From a virus: a stretch of DNA of 45,612 nucleotides. Positions 39,655 through 45,612 of this stretch are shown piece by piece (position 1 is the stretch's first letter; each line of letters begins with the position of its first letter). The position numbers and the translations under genes were made by a program. The stretch covers positions 1 through 45,612 of the IMG/VR virus record IMGVR_UViG_3300037245_001139; one strand, given 5' to 3'. The notes under the pieces are model-generated. The model did not search any database and was not told where the DNA came from. It saw nothing but the letters and a program-made list of their open reading frames with translations.

Positions 39655-40631
39655 TGTCTTTTTTACTTAATGTTGAAATCAACAAAGAGTTTGTATTAAA
39701 TCAAGTATCTCAAGAAGAAATCTTTGAGAGATACTTGATGTCAGTTACGTATGAGGGGAGAGTTTGCTCCCCTTTACGTTCTGATAATACACCCACTTGT
39801 GGATTTAAAAGATTAGAAAATGGAGTTATTTTATTCAAAGACTTTTCAGGTCACTTTAGTGGCGACTGTTTCAATGTTGTACAGCATATTTATGGTTGTA
39901 ACTTTTATGAAGCACTTAAAATAATAGCAGGTGACTTTGGATTAAGTCCTAAAGTTGAAAGAAAACCAGTTGAGATAACTGAAGTTAATCAACATCGTTT
40001 GTCATCAATTATAGCTGTTAAATGGAGAGCTTATAACAAGAATGATGCATTATATTGGCAGTCTTATGGAATATGTCGTTCTACACTTGTTTATTATAAT
40101 GTAGGAGCTGTTAAGTTTGCTTGGGTAAATGATAAAGTTGTATACCATAATAATGATAAAGACCCGTGTTATGGATATTGGTTTGATGGTAAGTATAAGT
40201 TATACATGCCTAAGCGAATTGAATATCGTTTTATAAACAACTACCTTGGTTTACAAGGGGAGGTTCAATTACCTTCTAATGGAGATTTGTTAGTAATAAC
40301 AAAAAGTATGAAAGATGTCATGTATCTATACCAATTAGGTATAGCTTCGATTGCCACAAGTAGTGAGACAGTGATCATATCACATGACAAGATGTTAGAG
40401 TTAAAAAGCCGTTTTGATAACATAGTTATCATGTTCGATTTTGACTTAACTGGTATTCGTTCAACTAACATAATGAGAAAGTTGTATAATATACCTTACT
40501 TCTTTATAACTAACGGTAGATTTGGTACTGTAGATTATGGAGGTAAAGATATCACAGATGTTCATAAAAATGATGAAAAGAATGTTAAACTTATTAAAGA
40601 TGAGTTATGCTCGGTATTGAACAAGAAATAG
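39654..40631 (+). CDS. DnaG-like primase, 325 aa
   Basis: The N-terminal part has SPLRSDNTPTCGFKRLENGVILFKDFSGHFSGDCFNVVQ (residues about 39-77), in the place of the DnaG zinc-ribbon motif, though the zinc Cys are largely lost. The TOPRIM fold has DLLVITKSMKD (211-221) where the usual Glu is replaced by Lys, DFD (262-264) as the DxD motif and GGKDITD near 300. It makes RNA primers for the family B polymerase, with the DnaB-like helicase. It overlaps the next gene by 25 bases. Confidence 0.78.
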   Translation: MSFLLNVEINKEFVLNQVSQEEIFERYLMSVTYEGRVCSPLRSDNTPTCGFKRLENGVILFKDFSGHFSGDCFNVVQHIYGCNFYEALKIIAGDFGLSPKVERKPVEITEVNQHRLSSIIAVKWRAYNKNDALYWQSYGICRSTLVYYNVGAVKFAWVNDKVVYHNNDKDPCYGYWFDGKYKLYMPKRIEYRFINNYLGLQGEVQLPSNGDLLVITKSMKDVMYLYQLGIASIATSSETVIISHDKMLELKSRFDNIVIMFDFDLTGIRSTNIMRKLYNIPYFFITNGRFGTVDYGGKDITDVHKNDEKNVKLIKDELCSVLNKK

Positions 40632-40843
40632 CCAAGTTTAAAGATATAAATGGTGATTCTTTATATTTAGGTGCTGAAATATACATAGGTGGTTATGATA
40701 GAAAAGTAGACAGAGGAGTTTATATTGTTGGTTTCAAAGACAATCATGTTTACATAAGTTATAGTAAACTACAATTTAAATACGCCGGTAGCTTTCGTTT
40801 AGATTTTACACCTTTATTAGTAAACCCAAATCCAAAAAAATGA
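40607..40843 (+). CDS. Unknown SH3-like protein, 78 aa
   Basis: MLGIEQEIAKFKDINGDSLYLGAEIYIGGYDRKVDRGVYIVGFKDNHVYISY reads like a small beta barrel (SH3/KOW style). It overlaps the primase end by 25 bases and its stop overlaps the start of the rIIA-like gene by ATGA. No function assigned. Confidence 0.5.
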   Translation: MLGIEQEIAKFKDINGDSLYLGAEIYIGGYDRKVDRGVYIVGFKDNHVYISYSKLQFKYAGSFRLDFTPLLVNPNPKK

Positions 40844-43425
40844 TACAAGAAGTAGAAAAGAAAGAAGCCGTTGGTACAGTCGGCATGTCACGTACTATCA
40901 ATAAAGCTGCTGAGGGCATGGTTATGGATATTGTTCAAGCTCAACAATATACAAAACCGGTTCCTTCCACTGTAAGAGAGCTTACCGCAAATGCGGTAGA
41001 TTCACAAAGTGAAAAGGAACGTGCGTTAGATATACTCTCCGGAAAAGCTAAAGTTGAAGATTATTTTATTAAACGTGAAGGTGCGTTATATAGTGATTCT
41101 GCTTGGGATCCTACTTACTACGATACAAAGTGGTTAAACAAATCTAAAACTAACATTGAGTTAAACTACATTCAAGGAGAAGGAAGTGGTCGTTGTGATA
41201 CATTCGAAGTAGTTGACCACGGAGTTGGTATTGGTTTAGGTAGACTTGAAGGAATTCTTCAAATTGGATATAGTACTAAAAGAAACCGTAAAGATGCTCT
41301 CGGAGCGTTTGGGTTAGGTGCTAAGGTAGGTTTGTCTACTGGTGCTGATTTTTATACAATTGAGACTGCTTATAATGGAGTGCTTTATGTTCTTAAAGTG
41401 TTTAATCGTAAAGTCAGTAGTATGATTGGTTCTTTAAACTTAAATACAGGTTTACCTAACAAAGCTTACACATTCAGTGATGGTTATGTTATCTATGGAG
41501 AGGAAACAACATCTTTAAATTACACAAAGATAAGTGTTCCAGCTTTAAAACATCATAAAAACGATTACATAACGGCAGTTAAGACACAGTTATTATATTT
41601 TAATAATGTTGACTTCAATGTTCGTGGTGTAGATGGTTCTTATACAATTGACTTTAGAGCAGATGTTCTTTATAACTCTGAGAACTTAATCATATCTAAA
41701 AGAACTTCTTATAGCAAGCCACATGTGGTTATTATAAAAGGTGGAGATGATATAGATAAGCAAACTGGAGTTTGTTATGGTCACATTGACTTTGAAGAGT
41801 TGGAACTTGAGGATATGAGAGGTGACATTGGTATCAAATGTCCTATTAGACAAGTTATTGAAGATGAAGATGGCAATGAAGTAGTTATCAATGAAGGTGT
41901 TGAAGTTGTTCCATCACGAGAAACAGTTCGATGGACACCTAAGACACGTGAGTTTATTAAGTCTCGTTTTCAAGCAGCTCAAGAAGAGGCAAGTAAGCTT
42001 ATCGAAAAAGAGCTTAAACATGACAGTTTACATGATTGGTTAAAAGCCTGTGTTAATATAAACTCCTATTCAAATGGTGATAGCAACATCTTATCTAGGA
42101 TAAGTCGTATCGTTGACTTAAAAGAAGCTAAGCCAACTCATAAACGAACCGGAGCCAAGTTCCACCCGATTGTAGAATTCTTCTTCAACGGTTACACACT
42201 CACAAAGTGTGAGAAAGTGTTAGATAGGTCTACTAAGAAGTACATTGTCAAAGAAGACAAAGCCTCTTGGAGTGATGTAGTAAACTATGCTCTTTATCAT
42301 AAACCTGAGTCAGTTAGAAGTAACAGATACACAGATTGTTATATATATGACGTATTGTGTTCTGGTTCACCTTTTATTAAGGTTTCCTATGATGAAACAG
42401 CTAAATCACATAAGCTACCACTATTGTTCTTAAATAAGACTCCTGCTGAAAACAGAACGTTTCTTAAAGACAACTTATCTTTTGATAAGTATGATTTAGT
42501 TAATGCGCCTGATACTTACAGAGTTAGTTTAGATAAAGTAGAGTCTGATATAGAAGAAGATGTTGTTGAACCAACACCGGCTGAGTTACGTAAGTTGCAA
42601 GCTCGCATGGTCTATAAAACGTTTTCAACTAGATTTCTAGCTCGTAATGATACAGGAGAGGAAACCTATAAAAGAGTTAAAGTTGAACCAAGAGTTGTTG
42701 ATATACAATCAAGTACAGTTCCTACTTTCTATGGTTTTCAAGCAGATGAACCTATGTTACAGTATGCTTGTCATATTTTAGATCAACCTCTATCTAGGTT
42801 TGCTAGTCACGAAAGGTTTGATAACTCTGTTATTAGAATTGCCAGTGTGGCAATGAATGCTAAGAAACATTTTAAAAGACATAGGCCTATAGCTGATTTC
42901 TTTGGTTATTTGGAAGGAGAAGAATATATTATGAATGAACATGTAGTTAAGTGGAATACAGCAAGAAAGATCGGTGATTTAATGTTGGAGATGGAGTTTA
43001 TGCGTGGTTTTGAAAACATAAACGAAGATGCACATGCTGATTGGAAGACTTTAATGAAATACTATAAAGACAACCACACTAATTTAGACAATTACATGAA
43101 TCGCTCGGGAGTCAGAGAGTTTCATAAGAACTTTGTTGACTTCTTAGATAAGTCTGAGAAACTACAAGTTCTTAATGAAGCAAACGCAAGCTCACAAGAG
43201 ATTGGTGATTTGGTTAAAGAGTTAACTCTACCTGCCTCTAAGACACTTGTTGTAGACAGAGAGATGATGAACATCTTGGAAAGCTTAAACAACTATGCAG
43301 CTAATTTACAGTTGTTAAACAGTGTTGAGTTCTTATATAGAACGCCTACATTAGAACAAAGTATGATGATTGAAGAGTATGTTGAATTAAAGAAAGTTAA
43401 GTATGAGCGTATTAAAGAAGAGTAG
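40840..43425 (+). CDS. rIIA-like GHKL ATPase, 861 aa
   Basis: The N-terminal GHKL (Bergerat) ATP-binding fold is shown by the N-box ELTANAVDS (residues 47-55), the DHGVGIG motif (126-132) and GAFGLGAKVG (155-164). The following part resembles T4 rIIA in size and order. The downstream gene pair encodes an rIIB-like protein. In T4, rIIA and rIIB act at the membrane and against prophage-encoded exclusion. crAss-like phages carry related genes. The start overlaps the preceding stop. Confidence 0.8.
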   Translation: MIQEVEKKEAVGTVGMSRTINKAAEGMVMDIVQAQQYTKPVPSTVRELTANAVDSQSEKERALDILSGKAKVEDYFIKREGALYSDSAWDPTYYDTKWLNKSKTNIELNYIQGEGSGRCDTFEVVDHGVGIGLGRLEGILQIGYSTKRNRKDALGAFGLGAKVGLSTGADFYTIETAYNGVLYVLKVFNRKVSSMIGSLNLNTGLPNKAYTFSDGYVIYGEETTSLNYTKISVPALKHHKNDYITAVKTQLLYFNNVDFNVRGVDGSYTIDFRADVLYNSENLIISKRTSYSKPHVVIIKGGDDIDKQTGVCYGHIDFEELELEDMRGDIGIKCPIRQVIEDEDGNEVVINEGVEVVPSRETVRWTPKTREFIKSRFQAAQEEASKLIEKELKHDSLHDWLKACVNINSYSNGDSNILSRISRIVDLKEAKPTHKRTGAKFHPIVEFFFNGYTLTKCEKVLDRSTKKYIVKEDKASWSDVVNYALYHKPESVRSNRYTDCYIYDVLCSGSPFIKVSYDETAKSHKLPLLFLNKTPAENRTFLKDNLSFDKYDLVNAPDTYRVSLDKVESDIEEDVVEPTPAELRKLQARMVYKTFSTRFLARNDTGEETYKRVKVEPRVVDIQSSTVPTFYGFQADEPMLQYACHILDQPLSRFASHERFDNSVIRIASVAMNAKKHFKRHRPIADFFGYLEGEEYIMNEHVVKWNTARKIGDLMLEMEFMRGFENINEDAHADWKTLMKYYKDNHTNLDNYMNRSGVREFHKNFVDFLDKSEKLQVLNEANASSQEIGDLVKELTLPASKTLVVDREMMNILESLNNYAANLQLLNSVEFLYRTPTLEQSMMIEEYVELKKVKYERIKEE

Positions 43426-43861
43426 AAAGTTAACAACTCTTGAAATGTCAAGTTTACTTAACATTAAGCATCAACTCCAAGACATGTATGTAGATGATCC
43501 TATATATGAGAGTGAACCTGAGTTTGCAGTAACAAGTAAGCTCAAGTTTTTACCTGAGAATAGGGTTGCTTTATTTAAAACTTCTTATTCATCATACCTA
43601 TCTAAGTTTTCTTATATTAATACTACACGTAATAAGAAACCACCTAAGATACTTACTTTACCAGAGTATCTACCTTGGTATAGAAATGGTATAGCTAGAG
43701 CTATTCGTAAAAAAGCCCAAAATTTAACAAACTTTGGTGAATCAAGACTTCTTACTAAAGAAGAGCAAGATAAGATTAGTGAAGCTGCTCAGATTCTGAG
43801 TAGCATCATTGACAAAGAGAATTATGTTAAAAACACAAACTATTTAAAAACAAAGTTATGA
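43403..43861 (+). CDS. Unknown protein between rIIA- and rIIB-like genes, 152 aa
   Basis: MSVLKKSRKLTTLEMSSLLNIKHQLQDMYVDDPIY, then a basic stretch (TTRNKKPPKILTLPEYLPWYRNGIARAIRKKAQNL) and an acidic C-terminal helix. It overlaps both neighbours (23 and 4 bases), so the three are probably made together. No family recognised. It may be a partner of the rII-like pair. Confidence 0.5.
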   Translation: MSVLKKSRKLTTLEMSSLLNIKHQLQDMYVDDPIYESEPEFAVTSKLKFLPENRVALFKTSYSSYLSKFSYINTTRNKKPPKILTLPEYLPWYRNGIARAIRKKAQNLTNFGESRLLTKEEQDKISEAAQILSSIIDKENYVKNTNYLKTKL

Positions 43862-45018
43862 TTATTGTAAACAGAATTGGAGAAAACATTACAGTATCTT
43901 GTAGAGATAAAGAGTTTAATGTAATGTATAGTGTCGATAAGTTCGAGCAATTGATGAAGATTAGTGAGTCTTCTAACACAGTCAAAACACTTGATGAATT
44001 GAACGTTCTATTGGAGTCAGTAGAGGGCATTTGTAAGAATGACTATAAAGAGAAGATTGAAGCTTTTCATCCCGAACTGTATGTACAACCTGCTACAAAA
44101 CAATTCTACCTTAAGATAGGACAAGCTATTAGCAGCATCGCTATTCCAGAACCTTTAGTTAGACGTTTAGAAGAGAGTGTTGATAAAGGTATTGACATCA
44201 GCCCTATTGTTAAATGTTGGAAGAGATTCTTACGTAACAAAAAGGCAAATCAACCTGCCTTTGCTACTCGTTTTGCTAGTTACATTAACATGACTTATAT
44301 TAATCCTGCTATTGTAACAGAGAAGATGGAGGCTGGGTTAAGTGAAGAGTTAGCACGTGAAGCAGCTTTAACTTATGAAGTTAAGATTACGCAAGAAGGT
44401 TTAATAGCTTGTTATAAAACAAGTAACGAATTAGAAGTTAAGTTTGTTGGAGACGAATACGGAGAACTTAAGCAAGTGTCTCGTTTTACTAAACGTTTTA
44501 ATGAAGACACTGGTGAGGTTGAAGGAGATAACAGAGATGACATTGATGCTGAAGCTCGTACATTCGTTCCTTATATGATGGGGACAAGTGGAGACGCTTT
44601 CTACTGTGAAGGTCCTCTTGTTAACAAGTTAGGTCATATCATCAAGATTGGCCATGTTCATCGTTTGGAAGATTGGTCTCAAGTAAATTGTAATGACGAT
44701 GCATCTTGTGTTAAAGGTCTTCATTTAGGTGGATTAAGCTACATTGCTTCTTGGAATGGTGCTGACATTCATACTTGTTTTGTAGATCCAATGCATATTG
44801 GAGCTATTCCTGACTATTCTGGAGACAAAGCTATTCGTGTTATTCAATACTTTGTATATGGTTCTTTGGTTGCATTAAACCATGGTATTTATCATAGTAG
44901 CAGTTATGCAGCTAAGACTGATGAAGAGTGGGATAAAATCAATGCTCATATAATTAAATCTCATGGTGAACTTGTTGAGTCTATTCAACAAGCATCTACC
45001 GAAACTATATCTTTATAA
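43858..45018 (+). CDS. rIIB-like protein, 386 aa
   Basis: The C-terminal two thirds match the conserved rIIB-type domain: DISPIVKCWKRFLRNKKANQPAFATRFASYIN, ITQEGLIACYKTS and the ending block ASCVKGLHLGGLSYIASWNG, which I recall from T4 rIIB relatives. The N-terminus (EFNVMYSVDKFEQLMKI) is also typical. It lies next to the rIIA-like gene. The pair is probably involved in membrane integrity during infection or exclusion of competing phages. Followed by a strong hairpin. Confidence 0.78.
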   Translation: MIIVNRIGENITVSCRDKEFNVMYSVDKFEQLMKISESSNTVKTLDELNVLLESVEGICKNDYKEKIEAFHPELYVQPATKQFYLKIGQAISSIAIPEPLVRRLEESVDKGIDISPIVKCWKRFLRNKKANQPAFATRFASYINMTYINPAIVTEKMEAGLSEELAREAALTYEVKITQEGLIACYKTSNELEVKFVGDEYGELKQVSRFTKRFNEDTGEVEGDNRDDIDAEARTFVPYMMGTSGDAFYCEGPLVNKLGHIIKIGHVHRLEDWSQVNCNDDASCVKGLHLGGLSYIASWNGADIHTCFVDPMHIGAIPDYSGDKAIRVIQYFVYGSLVALNHGIYHSSSYAAKTDEEWDKINAHIIKSHGELVESIQQASTETISL

Positions 45019-45036
45019 AATAAAACTAACATAACA

Positions 45037-45057
45037 AAGAGGGGGTTTCCCCCTCTT
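45037..45057 (+). terminator. Hairpin after rIIB-like gene
   Basis: A perfect 9-bp stem AAGAGGGGG/CCCCCTCTT with a 3-base loop, 18 bases after the stop. No long T run follows (TCATTATAAA), so it may act as a processing or weak termination site. Confidence 0.7.
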
Positions 45058-45074
45058 CATTATAAACTAACTAT

Positions 45075-45612
45075 ATGATATTACAAACAATCGAAATTCC
45101 GCTATATATAAGAAAAGTTAAACTTAGCAACAGTCGTAAAAAAAAGTATTACAAAAAGGGAGGTCCTGCTCCTAAAGCTAAGAAATATGCTAGTTTACCA
45201 TATCAATGGGTAAACATGTTAGGAGGGACGTTTTTATGCGATGGAGAAGGAGAGCGAGTTATTGCAAATCCTCGTGCTGAAGGTACAGCAAGATATATGG
45301 CGATTAATGGACAAAAGATTTACAATGGTGAATGTAGTCCGCACGTAAGAAATAAAGTGTTGAGCACGATAAAAGAGAGTTTTCAACCTTATGTTAATCA
45401 AATGAATGACATAATTGAATATCCTATATCTATAGTGCTTGAAATGCATGATACAATTAGAGAAGGTGGTAGTGGTAGCTTATGGGATGCTGATAATAGA
45501 GCATGGCCGTATGTTAAAGCATTTCAAGACTGTTTGACTGGTAATAAAGATAAAACAGGAAAACCTAGATGTAAACAAGTGATACCAGATGATAATATAT
45601 TATTTATACCTG
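45075..45612 (+). CDS. RusA-like Holliday junction resolvase, partial
   Basis: The open frame of 179 codons starts with ATG 45075 and runs off the right edge. The part with WDADNRAWPYVKAFQDCL (residues 137-154) and the later PDDNILFI (171-178) matches the RusA pattern DxDN...x...DD..I, with Asp 138, Asp 140 and Asp 172 or 173 as likely metal ligands. RusA usually has Lys four residues after the second Asp, here Pro, although Lys 148 follows nearby. RusA resolves Holliday junctions and would clear branches before packaging. The C-terminus is unseen. Confidence 0.6.
   Translation, partial: MILQTIEIPLYIRKVKLSNSRKKKYYKKGGPAPKAKKYASLPYQWVNMLGGTFLCDGEGERVIANPRAEGTARYMAINGQKIYNGECSPHVRNKVLSTIKESFQPYVNQMNDIIEYPISIVLEMHDTIREGGSGSLWDADNRAWPYVKAFQDCLTGNKDKTGKPRCKQVIPDDNILFIP

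Noticed and set aside
1-45612. TAG (amber) recoding, known from some crAss-like groups
   Set aside because: Several well-placed genes end in TAG (for example at 37667-37669 and 43423-43425) with normal lengths and neighbours, and core genes contain no in-frame stops.
1-45612. CRISPR arrays, insertion sequences, integrase or attachment sites
   Set aside because: No regularly spaced repeats, terminal inverted repeats with a transposase, or recombinase motifs were seen on either strand.

Overview
This window is most likely part of a tailed double-stranded DNA phage of the crAss-like group (Crassvirales), infecting an unknown Bacteroidota host. Three things point there. The DNA is AT-rich and densely packed, with weak ribosome-binding sites. 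Two opposed gene blocks meet at about 23.1 kb. The left block, on the minus strand, carries a recognisable crAss-type virion set: TerL, a long portal with a Gln-rich tail, an acidic scaffold-like protein, the major capsid protein, several small neck or ring proteins, a 1661-residue muzzle-like protein and Gly/Ala/Gln-rich cargo-like proteins. The right block, on the plus strand, carries replication genes. TAG is an ordinary stop in several core genes, so I see no stop-codon recoding. No RNA polymerase, lysis, integrase or complete tRNA gene lies in the window. The family assignment rests on remembered motifs and gene order, not on a search.

Layout. 1-21.2 kb, minus strand: virion and packaging genes, read right to left, with strong stem-loop terminators after the major capsid gene and after the 419-residue structural gene. 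21.2-23.07 kb, minus strand: a small leading set consisting of a GroES-like co-chaperonin, two winged-helix-like proteins, a coiled-coil protein, a Cys-rich mini-protein and a possible small terminase. 23.07-23.26 kb: divergent promoter region. 23.26-32.1 kb, plus strand: an accessory zone of small, often overlapping genes, including two lipoproteins, several small membrane proteins and two sets of tandem paralogues, plus unusually structured non-coding RNA. 32.1-45.6 kb, plus strand: family B DNA polymerase, SF2 helicase, DnaB-like helicase, a RecA-fold/Sak4-like ATPase, an SSB-like protein, a DnaG-like primase, an rIIA/rIIB-like pair and a RusA-like resolvase cut by the window edge.

The most interesting element is an apparently intact type I hammerhead ribozyme at 25485-25536. 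All invariant core residues and all three stems are present, and the predicted cut lies 23 nt before the start codon of the next gene. About 0.7 kb upstream a decayed or variant copy (24787-24821) keeps the cleavage site, the stem III architecture and a 23-nt leader that begins with the same 16 bases, in front of another gene. This suggests a self-cleaving element that processes early phage mRNA just upstream of start codons and has been duplicated. The same zone holds a folded intergenic region with a tRNA T-arm look-alike and a perfect 12-bp tandem repeat.

How it works together (inference): GroES-like and winged-helix proteins lead the late block and may support capsid folding and control. 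The plus block would copy the genome with its own polymerase, helicases, primase and SSB. Lipoproteins and membrane proteins probably alter the host envelope, for example in superinfection exclusion. Hairpins after most replication genes may set transcript levels or ends.
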